A stretch of DNA of 64,000 nucleotides from GCA-2794515 sp034436155 (GTDB lineage: Bacteria > Chloroflexota > Anaerolineae > Aggregatilineales > Phototrophicaceae). The stretch lies in contig DAOTVP010000061.1 in NCBI GenBank assembly GCA_034436155.1, positions 1 through 64,000 of the forward strand, read 5' to 3'. This document shows, piece by piece, positions 45,061 to 52,353 of this stretch (position 1 is its first letter; each line of letters opens with the position of its first letter). Under the pieces are notes generated by a model. That model searched no databases. It had not been told where the DNA came from and saw only the letters and a list, made by a program, of their open reading frames with translations. The translations under genes were made by a program, and so were the position numbers.

Positions 45061-45208
45061 AAAACACATTATAGGCGTTTTTTGCCTGATAAATAAACAA
45101 CGATTGTACTACGTCCGTTCAGATTGGGTTAGAAGGTGATTTCTATTCAAAAAGCCCTATATTTTGGGGTGTTTGATATGAATTTAGTCCCAATAGTATG
45201 ATAACCTA

Positions 45209-45236
45209 TTGACATGCACGGTAATGTGTTGATAAT
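45209..45236 (+). promoter_or_regulatory. Sigma70-type promoter candidate
   Basis: TTGACA (45209-45214), 16-base spacer, GATAAT (45231-45236). Transcription from here would give a leader of about 370 bases before the decarboxylase ATG at 45614. Confidence 0.6.
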
Positions 45237-45242
45237 GAATGA

Positions 45243-45613
45243 TAGTGGTCATTATATAAGCGGGTTTGCACTAACCGCACTAGGAGTTACATATACCAAA
45301 AATGGATACATCCATCGAATGTGACTGTAGCCTCATAAACGGGACATTACGCCTCGCCCATGCAACCAAGTCGCACAGGCAATCCCCCTGCGACCAAATT
45401 GCCCGACCACACAATGTTGTTCATGTAAACTTATGATACCCACAATCACCCAGTGAGTTCAATTTGGGTGTAAAGATGTTGCCATAGTGACCGTCTATCA
45501 TGACGCATATGGTTTTTGACAAGCTATGTTGCTGATTCAACGCAAGGCGTTGCGGAGAAGACAGAATCACACATAATTTTTTGCGTTTTTCTGGTGACTA
45601 TCATCACCACCTG
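45243..45613 (+). promoter_or_regulatory. Long structured leader of the Orn/Lys/Arg decarboxylase gene
   Basis: There is no convincing gene in this stretch. Local pairings that can be read directly are: GCGG/CCGC around 45260-45278; interleaved GTCGCA (45370-45375)/TGCGAC (45389-45394) and GGCAAT (45378-45383)/ATTGCC (45398-45403), compatible with an H-type pseudoknot; CACCCA (45447-45452)/TGGGTG (45465-45470); CAACGC/GCGTTG (45538-45552, loop AAG); and TCATCA (45601-45606)/TGATGA (45612-45617) overlapping the putative start codon. GGAGAAG lies at 45554. It could be a regulatory leader or a separate small RNA. No known riboswitch consensus was recognised. Confidence 0.45.
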
Positions 45614-47131
45614 ATGAGGATACAAATTGACGTGATAACCAATCCTAAAAATCGGCAATACAACACAACGGGCAATCTCGATCAAAGCCGAATGCCTTAC
45701 CTCGAAAGCCTATTGGCAGAAAAAGAGGCATATCATATTTCATTCCACATGCCCGGTCATAAGATGAATATGAAACCACATCCCATGTTGGAACAGTATT
45801 GGGGTGGCAATCTACACCCCGCCGATGTAGTCGAAATCAACGGCATTATCGATTATCTGCATTCGCCAAAAGGCAAATTGCTCGAAGCGCAACAATTGGC
45901 GGCGCAAGCCTATGGCGCAGACCACACGTTTTTCCTCATCAACGGGTCAACAGTTGGGAATATGGGCGCGATTATGAGCGCCTCTGGTGAGGGGCAAAAG
46001 GTGATGATGCCCCGCGCCTGTCATCGGTCTGTGTATGGCGGGTTGGTGTTATCGGGCGCGATGCCTGTGTATATCCCACCCGATTATCATCCTCAAGTCG
46101 GGTCATCGTTGGCGGTATCGGCGGATGTGGTGCGAAAATTATTCGCAGAAAACACCGACATCGCCGCGGTGCATATCACATCACCCAATTATTACGGTGT
46201 GCTATCCGATACAGCGACCATCAGCCAAATCACGCACGAAAATGGCGCGTTGATGCTGGTGGATGAGGCGCACGGCTCGCATTTAGCATTTCATGATGGA
46301 TTGCCCCGATCTGCCACCCAACTGGGCGCGGATATGGTGATTCAAAGCACGCATAAAACACAAGGGGCGCTCACACAAGCCTCGATGTTGCATGTGAATG
46401 GGACGCGGGTGAACCTCGCTCGTGTGGCGCAGGTGATGAGCTTGTTGCAATCGTCATCGCCCAACTCGCTCCTACTGGCTTCGTTGGATGCGGCGCGGAT
46501 GCAAATGGCGACAGAAGGCTACAATCTGCTCACTCGCGTGTTGGAACTATCGTATTTTGCCCGCGACCAAATCGCTGGCATAGACGGATTATGGTGCTAT
46601 GGCGATGATTTAATCGGTCATCATGGCATTTTCGCCTACGACCCGACCAAATTGGTCATCAGCGTGCGCGGAATCGGTCAGACAGGCTACGCCGTGTCGG
46701 ATGCGCTCAGAAATACATATGGTATTGATGTCGAGTTCGCCGATTTGCGCCAAATTATCTGTTCTATCACCATTGGCGATGATGAGCATACCATCAGCCA
46801 ACTGATTAAAGCCTTGCGCGAAATCGCCCAAGATAAACGCACAGTGGATAGTGACCCCGAAGTCCCACCACCAAGCGAATTACCCAAAATTGCGATTAGC
46901 CCGCGTGATGCCTATTTTGCGCCATCGCGCCCAGTGCCACTGGCACAGTCGGTCGGCGAAATTAGCGCCGAAAATATCATCCCCTACCCGCCCGGTATCC
47001 CGTTGGTAGTGCCAGGGGAAATTATCACCCAGGAGTTGCTGGATTATCTGGCATATCTACGGCACAAAGGGAGTGGTGTCGTGGGTATGGAAGATAAATC
47101 GCTGGCAACCTTGCGGATTGTTGCCCAATAA
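45614..47131 (+). CDS. Orn/Lys/Arg decarboxylase family protein (PLP, fold type I)
   Basis: PLP-dependent decarboxylase family protein of about 505 residues. The major domain begins MPYLESLLAEKEAYHISFHM with PGHK, then NGSTVGNMGAIMS. LMLVDEAHGSHLAFHDG is the PLP-binding Asp region, and the Lys is in MVIQSTHKTQGALTQASM (about K248). The C-terminal domain has YPPGIPLVVPGEIITQELLDY. It would make a diamine such as agmatine, cadaverine or putrescine; which one cannot be read from sequence. The start is uncertain: TTG 45581, ATG 45614 and GTG 45632 are all in frame, and conserved residues begin only near 45680. Confidence 0.9.
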   Translation: MRIQIDVITNPKNRQYNTTGNLDQSRMPYLESLLAEKEAYHISFHMPGHKMNMKPHPMLEQYWGGNLHPADVVEINGIIDYLHSPKGKLLEAQQLAAQAYGADHTFFLINGSTVGNMGAIMSASGEGQKVMMPRACHRSVYGGLVLSGAMPVYIPPDYHPQVGSSLAVSADVVRKLFAENTDIAAVHITSPNYYGVLSDTATISQITHENGALMLVDEAHGSHLAFHDGLPRSATQLGADMVIQSTHKTQGALTQASMLHVNGTRVNLARVAQVMSLLQSSSPNSLLLASLDAARMQMATEGYNLLTRVLELSYFARDQIAGIDGLWCYGDDLIGHHGIFAYDPTKLVISVRGIGQTGYAVSDALRNTYGIDVEFADLRQIICSITIGDDEHTISQLIKALREIAQDKRTVDSDPEVPPPSELPKIAISPRDAYFAPSRPVPLAQSVGEISAENIIPYPPGIPLVVPGEIITQELLDYLAYLRHKGSGVVGMEDKSLATLRIVAQ

Positions 47132-47218
47132 CCGACTAGCGGATACCCCTTTGGGCATCCGATACTTTTTGCAACACATTCGTATCACATTTGTAAATTA
47201 TAGAGAGGAAATCGAACC

Positions 47219-47692
47219 ATGTCGAACCGTTTTTACCCAGACGCAATGCCAACCTACGAATATGAACCCACCACCGATAAATTTGCCATCCAATTTGTCG
47301 ATGATGGTGTTGGGCAAGGTGTGGTGACGCTCGTGCCATTCAAAAAAGGCGACATTATCTTCCGCTTCACCGGATTTTTCTCATCCGAGATCACCCAATT
47401 CACCCTGCGCGTGAATGACAATCTGCACCTGCATGACCCCTTCTTCATGGGCAAAGTGTTACACTCGTGCGACCCTAACGCCAGTGTGGATATGCAAACC
47501 CGTACATTCACCGCCATCAAAGACATTGAACCTGGTGAATTTGTGACGATGGATTATGCCCAAACCGAAGAACGCCTCTTCAAGCCGTTCTATTGCTCGT
47601 GTGGTTCACCCAATTGTCGTGGATACATCACAGGCTATGGTGAATTGGAATTGGTCGGTCATAAAAATGGCAAAGCCAATCACGGCGGTTGA
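47219..47692 (+). CDS. SET-domain protein with post-SET zinc motif
   Basis: A 157-residue single-domain protein. Core SET features are GVGQGVVTLVPFKKGDIIFRF, the cofactor-site variant LHSCDPNASVDMQTRTF (usual Asn-His-Ser is Leu-His-Ser), GEFVTMDYAQTEERLF and a Cys-rich post-SET tail YCSCGSPNCRGYITGYG. SET proteins usually methylate protein lysines using S-adenosylmethionine. The replaced Asn in the motif may reduce activity. It lies 87 bases downstream of the decarboxylase and ends at a strong terminator. Confidence 0.85.
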   Translation: MSNRFYPDAMPTYEYEPTTDKFAIQFVDDGVGQGVVTLVPFKKGDIIFRFTGFFSSEITQFTLRVNDNLHLHDPFFMGKVLHSCDPNASVDMQTRTFTAIKDIEPGEFVTMDYAQTEERLFKPFYCSCGSPNCRGYITGYGELELVGHKNGKANHGG

Positions 47693-47721
47693 CTGATAAG
47701 CCCCGCCGATGTGGATAATCC

Positions 47722-47749
47722 AAAACGCCCATGAGAATATGGGCGTTTT
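47722..47749 (+). terminator. Intrinsic terminator after the SET gene
   Basis: AAAACGCCCAT (47722-47732) pairs with ATGGGCGTTTT (47739-47749), loop GAGAAT, followed by further T. It separates the SET gene from the convergent PH-domain gene and could act in both directions. Confidence 0.9.
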
Positions 47750-47772
47750 TTTGTTTCATCAGAAATTTGCAG

Positions 47773-48144
47773 TTATTTCAGAATATAACCCGCGAGCGTT
47801 TTCTGTAAACCACGAATATCGATGCTTTTCTTTAGCTCTTTTTCAATCATCTGACCGCCTGTGATATAAAGTTTGAGTTCAGAATCGCGGTCAAAAGTTC
47901 CTGCTGTTTCAACAGAAAAATGAATGATTGATTTATAAGGTATTGAATGATATTCAATTTTATTGCCACTCAAGCCTTGTTTATCTACTAATATGAGTCG
48001 CTTGTTGGTAAAGACAAACATATCTCGAATCAATTTGAATGCACGTTCTACAGTTTCGCCCTCAATTAATATTGGCTCTAACTGTTTTTGAATAACATCC
48101 GATTTAACCTCAGAAGCATTGCCGAATAACCAAGCGTCTAGCAT
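47773..48144 (-). CDS. Bacterial PH-domain protein (bPH_1, PF08000-like)
   Basis: A 123-residue protein with the bacterial pleckstrin-homology layout: GETVERAFKLIRDMFVFTNKRLILVDKQGLSG, then IEYHSIPYKSIIHFSVETAGTFDRDSELKL and a C-terminal helix IRGLQKTLAGYIL. No signal peptide. Function unknown in this family. The ATG follows a GGGGGC ribosome-binding region. Confidence 0.88.
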   Translation of the reverse strand: MLDAWLFGNASEVKSDVIQKQLEPILIEGETVERAFKLIRDMFVFTNKRLILVDKQGLSGNKIEYHSIPYKSIIHFSVETAGTFDRDSELKLYITGGQMIEKELKKSIDIRGLQKTLAGYILK

Positions 48145-48205
48145 AGAAAGCCCCCTATATTACTATAGAATTGTAGATTAAATTTGTTTAGTATCATCAT
48201 AACAT

Positions 48206-48239
48206 AAGGGTGCGTTCCGCGCAAGCGGAACGCACCCTT
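48206..48239. repeat. Perfect 15-base-pair hairpin with GCAA tetraloop
   Basis: The arms 48206-48220 and 48225-48239 are perfect inverted copies (AAGGGTGCGTTCCGC / GCGGAACGCACCCTT) around GCAA. No T-tract on either side, so not an ordinary terminator. This core resembles REP-type palindromes known from other bacteria. Confidence 0.75.
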
Positions 48240-48388
48240 CCAAAAATTTGACATTTCAGAACAAATTTATAAAATAGGCGGAGGCTTTATCGAATATGGC
48301 TCATTTTGTATCGTTAATAACTTTCACTGAGGGTTCTAGTCGCACCAAGCGCACTAAAGGCGCTAAAATCCGCCTTCAGAATAGGATT

Positions 48389-48427
48389 GCCCACTAAAAT
48401 CGGGTAAAAATAGCCCCTTTAGTGGGC
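48389..48427. repeat. Inverted repeat GCCCACTAAA / TTTAGTGGGC
   Basis: Ten-base arms at 48389-48398 and 48418-48427 separated by 19 bases. It lies in the same 326-base intergenic gap (48145-48470) as the hairpins at 48206 and 48433. The rest of that gap shows no gene. Confidence 0.6.
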
Positions 48428-48432
48428 TTCCA

Positions 48433-48455
48433 AAATCGAATAGCTAGGGGTTTTG
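48433..48455. repeat. Ten-base-pair hairpin downstream of the metallopeptidase gene
   Basis: GCTAGGGGTT (48433-48442) pairs with AACCCCTAGC (48446-48455) around TTG. It lies 15 bases beyond the stop of the leftward metallopeptidase gene, but lacks a U-tract. It could still protect the transcript 3' end. Confidence 0.6.
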
Positions 48456-48470
48456 AACCCCTAGCGAGGC

Positions 48471-49583
48471 TCACGGGCAAACGGGTGTCCATTCAAACCC
48501 GCCAAATAGCAAGTCAATCATGCTATACAACGTGGGGTCATACTCCGCGAGTTCTTCGCGGGTGTTGATGTCGTTGTGAATGCCGTTGGTCGGAATCGTC
48601 TCTAGGCTGGTGTTGAAATAACTTTGTACCCCCTCGGCCCAATATTCTTCGATATTGGTGAGCGCATACGTATCTGCCCATAAGCCTGTATCAACGGCGT
48701 TTTGATACGCCAGCGTCAGAGCGAGGTTGAAGGTGGGGTCTATCAGAATGATGCCCCCGTCTTTCATCGTGTGGGCGAATTCATGCAAAAAGATGCTCTC
48801 GCCAAAATACACATCATCGGCATAGCACAATAAATTTTCTTCTGCACCCGACCCCAACGGCGTGAATGGATTGCCACCCAATCCACGCGCCCGTTCATCC
48901 CAATTGGTCTGGGTATCATTTCGCAAAAAGGCATATTCGGGCAAGACAGTGATGCCTTCGGTCTGTGCGACAATCCCAATTCGCATCTCCACTTCGAGCA
49001 ATTTTTCAACCACTTGCGAATGTCCTTGTAGCATATTCGCCATGATATTCCACGCGGCTTGTAGGGCTAAATCGGGGGCGTTATCGGAGGACGCAATCGA
49101 AATGCCCATATAATCACACATTTTTTGATAAAACGGGTCTAATCCGTCTTGTGGCGTAGTCGGACGGACGATACAACCTTCACTATCCTCGATAACCGTC
49201 CATTCCCAATTTTCATCGGGACGATAGGCAAAATCCAACGGCGATTCGGGGATATACCCACCCATCACTTCGATGACGATTTCGGTTTCTGATGAAGCAG
49301 AACCACGCCCTAGTTCTTGACTATCCGAATTCCGCACAATCCATTCATGCCCATCATACGTCTCTTGGATGTAGGTCTCGCCTGGGATGATAGCCCGATA
49401 AAATTGTTCCTGACAATCAAAATTCACCCCAAAAATACTGGCTTCATCACTGCCCATGTTGATGAAGGTGATGGTGGTCGGCGCACCATTGCCCGTTGAG
49501 CAAATTTGGGCTTGGGTTTGGGGCATATCATGAATATGGAAAACAGATAACACTATCAAAATCAACAATATTCGCTTATACAT
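48471..49583 (-). CDS. Secreted protein: VHL-beta-like domain fused to HEFAH metallopeptidase
   Basis: A 370-residue exported protein with signal peptide 1-26. Residues 35-108 read like the von Hippel-Lindau beta domain: TTITFINMGSDEASIFGVNF, then YRAIIPGETYIQETYDGHEWIV. Residues 140-370 form a zincin-like metallopeptidase with HEFAH at 267-271 (GESIFLHEFAHTMKDG) and a downstream Glu in TNIEEYWAEGVQSYF that should be the third ligand. Four or more Cys residues suggest disulfides. Substrate unknown. The gene is followed on the same strand by inverted repeats at 48389-48455. Confidence 0.82.
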   Translation of the reverse strand: MYKRILLILIVLSVFHIHDMPQTQAQICSTGNGAPTTITFINMGSDEASIFGVNFDCQEQFYRAIIPGETYIQETYDGHEWIVRNSDSQELGRGSASSETEIVIEVMGGYIPESPLDFAYRPDENWEWTVIEDSEGCIVRPTTPQDGLDPFYQKMCDYMGISIASSDNAPDLALQAAWNIMANMLQGHSQVVEKLLEVEMRIGIVAQTEGITVLPEYAFLRNDTQTNWDERARGLGGNPFTPLGSGAEENLLCYADDVYFGESIFLHEFAHTMKDGGIILIDPTFNLALTLAYQNAVDTGLWADTYALTNIEEYWAEGVQSYFNTSLETIPTNGIHNDINTREELAEYDPTLYSMIDLLFGGFEWTPVCP

Positions 49584-49609
49584 CCGTAAAATCCTCTCGG
49601 CATAAATGA

Positions 49610-51151
49610 CTAAGGTGTTGTTTCGTTCCGTTGGCGATATTGCACCGCCTCGGCGACATGCTCAATCTGAATGACCTCACTGCCTGCTAAATCGGCAATC
49701 GTCCTGCTGAGTTTGGTCAGGCGTTGATAGGCGCGGGCGCTCAATCCGAGCCGTTTGAGCGACATATCGAGCAATTGCTTGGCGTTATCGGTCATGATAC
49801 AGAATTGCGGGATGTCGCCCAGGGGCATATCGGCATTGGTATAAATGCCCTCGTACTTTTTATAGCGTTCCCATTGAATAGCACGCGCCCTTTCGATGCG
49901 CTCCCGTATGGTCGCCGATGATTCGCCTCTGACAGCACGAGTCAATTTATCATCATCCACCCGTTGGACTTCGACAAAGATGTCTATCCTATCTAGCATC
50001 GGACCCGATAACCGATTTTGATAATTTTGGATGGCATTAGGTGTACATTTGCAGATGTGTTTTGTGTCGCCATAATAACCACATGGACACGGATTCCGTG
50101 CGGCGATCAGCATAAAATTGGTCGGGAATGTGGCGCTGGCTCGCGCTCTGCCGATGCTGATGAATTTATCTTCTAGCGGTTGGCGCAATAAATTGAGCGA
50201 TTCTCTGTGAAATTCCAAAACTTCATCCAGAAAAAGCACCCCGCGATGTGCCAAACTGATTTCACCGGGTTTGAGCAACGCCGTCCCACCGACCAACGCA
50301 GGGGCGCTGGTGGTATGATGAGGCGCACGAAACGGACGGGTACGGATGAGCGGATTGGCTTTATCGACTTTATCGGCGGCGGAATAAATCTGTGTGATTT
50401 CGAGGGCTTCTTCGATGGTCAACTTGGGGAGAATGCCCATCGTCGCCTTCGAGATAAGGCTTTTTCCACTGCCCGGTGAACCTGTGAGCAAAATGTTATG
50501 AGCGCCCGCGACCGCCACTTCCATCGCCCGTTTGACCGATTCTTGCCCGCGAATATCGGCAAAATCGGTTATCACGGTGAGAACAGGCTCATCAAGGGAT
50601 TGGGTGAGGTCATTGGGATACGGTTCTATCGGTTTCATCTCATAAAAATGTTCAATCAAGACCCCCAGCGATTCAACAGGGTATACCGTTATGCCTTGCG
50701 CCAATGCCGCTTCTTTGGCATTTTCAATCGGCACATACGCCGTCTTAAATCCCTGTTGAACGGCTTGATACACCATTGGCAAAATTCCACCGACTGGTCG
50801 AACACTGCCATCGAGTGATAATTCGCCGATGAACACCGCCCCTTCAATTTTTTCGGGCGGGGCTTGATTGGTCGCACCCAATACGCCAACCGCCATCGCT
50901 AAATCGAGGCTGGTGCCATTTTTAGGCGAATTGGCAGGATATAAATTGACAACATATTTTTTTTGTGGAAATTGTGACCCACTATTGCGAATAGCGGTTG
51001 TAACCCGTTTTTCGCTCTCGCGCACGGTTGTATCGGGCAAGCCGACAATATGAAATTTGGGCAAGGTGGCACGCGGGTCAAAATCCACCTGCACTTCAAT
51101 AATTGATCCTGTGACACCGAATAATGTGCATCCTCTGACGATGGATAACAT
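49610..51151 (-). CDS. YifB/ComM family Mg-chelatase-like AAA ATPase
   Basis: A 513-residue YifB/ComM protein. The N-terminal Lon-like S5-fold domain has SIVRGCTLFGVTGSIIEVQVDF, HIVGLPDTTVRESEKRV and NLYPANSPKNGTSLDLAMAVG. The AAA domain has Walker A LLTGSPGSGKSLI and Walker B VLFLDEVLEFHRESL. It ends with a lid domain (LGLSARAYQRLTKLSRTIADLAG). ComM homologues are hexameric helicases that promote branch migration in natural transformation. That role is family knowledge; the local neighbours give no support. Confidence 0.93.
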   Translation of the reverse strand: MLSIVRGCTLFGVTGSIIEVQVDFDPRATLPKFHIVGLPDTTVRESEKRVTTAIRNSGSQFPQKKYVVNLYPANSPKNGTSLDLAMAVGVLGATNQAPPEKIEGAVFIGELSLDGSVRPVGGILPMVYQAVQQGFKTAYVPIENAKEAALAQGITVYPVESLGVLIEHFYEMKPIEPYPNDLTQSLDEPVLTVITDFADIRGQESVKRAMEVAVAGAHNILLTGSPGSGKSLISKATMGILPKLTIEEALEITQIYSAADKVDKANPLIRTRPFRAPHHTTSAPALVGGTALLKPGEISLAHRGVLFLDEVLEFHRESLNLLRQPLEDKFISIGRARASATFPTNFMLIAARNPCPCGYYGDTKHICKCTPNAIQNYQNRLSGPMLDRIDIFVEVQRVDDDKLTRAVRGESSATIRERIERARAIQWERYKKYEGIYTNADMPLGDIPQFCIMTDNAKQLLDMSLKRLGLSARAYQRLTKLSRTIADLAGSEVIQIEHVAEAVQYRQRNETTP

Positions 51152-51168
51152 ATCCTACCCCCTTTCAC

Positions 51169-51555
51169 TCACTTTTTTTCATCCAGACGTTGCGTATAAC
51201 GGTCTAAATCAATAATAAAACGGGTGTGTGTCGCCTCGCCGATGAGTTCATGCTCATCCCATGCTTTAATCGTGAACATCACACGGCGCTTATCCACACC
51301 AATCACTTCGGCTTCGGCACGGACGCGCTTGCCAATGGGTGTGGCGGCGAGGTGCTTGGCAGAAATCTCGATGCCAACACTCATCTGCCCCTCTGGTAAT
51401 AACGGATCTATGGCGTTAACCGCCGCCCCTTCCATCAGTGATACCATTGAGGGGGTCGAAAAGACAAGCACTCCTCCACTCCCTAGATGATACGCCGTAT
51501 GTTTTTCTTCGACTATAAATGTGCGTTCCCCTTTTAAGCCAACCGTGATGCTCAT
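51169..51555 (-). CDS. Thioesterase of the FlK-like hotdog family
   Basis: A 128-residue hotdog-fold protein. SMVSLMEGAAVNAIDPLLPEGQMSVG, then ISAKHLAATPIGKRVRAEAEV and IGEATHTRFIID match the FlK/thioesterase superfamily 2-like pattern, with a Thr, Glu and His arrangement able to support acyl-CoA hydrolysis. It overlaps the downstream end of the acyltransferase gene by four bases and should act on an acyl thioester or clear an inhibitor; the substrate is not known. Confidence 0.8.
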   Translation of the reverse strand: MSITVGLKGERTFIVEEKHTAYHLGSGGVLVFSTPSMVSLMEGAAVNAIDPLLPEGQMSVGIEISAKHLAATPIGKRVRAEAEVIGVDKRRVMFTIKAWDEHELIGEATHTRFIIDLDRYTQRLDEKK

Positions 51556-52289
51556 AGCTCATCGTCTCCTAAAAATTGTAAGGTTGTGGTGGTGGCGCGG
51601 TCTATATCGCTATACAAGCCACGTAATTCTGGACGTGACTGCGCGATTGCCAATTGATACATCGCCTCTTGGGTCATCAGGCGCAATTCATCACGCGGGA
51701 TATGTGATCGCCCATCGGTTTTGAATCGGAATGGTCTGCCGAATGAAATATGCGCGAGGGCACGTTTACGATTTTTCCAACGTGTGCGAAAAGTGTTTGT
51801 ATCGGCGATAGCGGCAGGTAGAATAATGGCATCGGCTTTGGTGGCGATGAACGCCATACCATCTTTCGGTTCACCCATGCCTTCGGGGTGACGTGTGCCT
51901 TCTGGGGCGATCAAAATCATATTGCCCGCTTTCAACAAAGCGATAGATGTTTCGAGTGCGCGACGGTCTACCGTATCTCGATTAATGGTATACGACCCCC
52001 ACCACCACACAAAAAAGCGCAAAATGGGCGATTCGGTATTCTCGATTTTAGTCATGGGGATGACATAGCGATTGGTGACTTCACCCATACACACAACGGG
52101 GTCTATGGCAGAAATATGACTCATCATGAGGATACATCCGCCATGTTTAGGGATATACTGCTTGCCCGTAGAGGATACTTTGGCTAAAAAAGTGTAGCCC
52201 ACCGTGCGGATTAATCCGCGCAACAAAAAGCGTCGCCACGCATACGCAGGTTGCCGTGAGACGTATTGTTCAATCGTCAAAGACTGCAT
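51552..52289 (-). CDS. 1-acyl-sn-glycerol-3-phosphate acyltransferase-like (PlsC family)
   Basis: A 245-residue acyltransferase of the LPLAT family. The catalytic block reads MMSHISAIDPVV (His and Asp in SHxSxxD; Asn of the usual block is Ser), with MILIAPEGTRHPEG and GMAFIATKADAIILPAAI forming the substrate site. It would acylate lysophosphatidate or a related lipid at the inner membrane. I set the start at the ATG ending at 52289, with AGAGAG upstream; a longer frame is less likely. Its downstream end overlaps the thioesterase gene by four bases. Confidence 0.9.
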   Translation of the reverse strand: MQSLTIEQYVSRQPAYAWRRFLLRGLIRTVGYTFLAKVSSTGKQYIPKHGGCILMMSHISAIDPVVCMGEVTNRYVIPMTKIENTESPILRFFVWWWGSYTINRDTVDRRALETSIALLKAGNMILIAPEGTRHPEGMGEPKDGMAFIATKADAIILPAAIADTNTFRTRWKNRKRALAHISFGRPFRFKTDGRSHIPRDELRLMTQEAMYQLAIAQSRPELRGLYSDIDRATTTTLQFLGDDEL

Positions 52290-52314
52290 GTGCCTACTCT
52301 CTGTTAGATATACA

Positions 52315-52339
52315 GACACCGCTAAAAATAAGCGGTGTC
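52315..52339. repeat. Nine-base-pair hairpin, no U-tract
   Basis: GACACCGCT (52315-52323) pairs with AGCGGTGTC (52331-52339). It lies 15 bases downstream of the pseudouridine synthase stop and just before the acyltransferase start. It may end the upstream transcript by an unusual route or stabilise it. Confidence 0.6.
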
Positions 52340-52353
52340 CACAATATAACAAT

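Noticed and set aside
45070..45580. tRNA, tmRNA, RNase P, SRP or 6S RNA in the largest gap
   Set aside because: No T-arm GTTCGA-type segment and none of the signature segments of the other RNAs were found by eye.
45243..45613. Guanidine (ykkC) riboswitch ahead of the decarboxylase
   Set aside because: This class is linked to such genes, but none of its conserved segments that I know is visible in the leader.
48206..48455. CRISPR-like array
   Set aside because: The three inverted repeats differ in sequence and spacing; there are no direct repeats.
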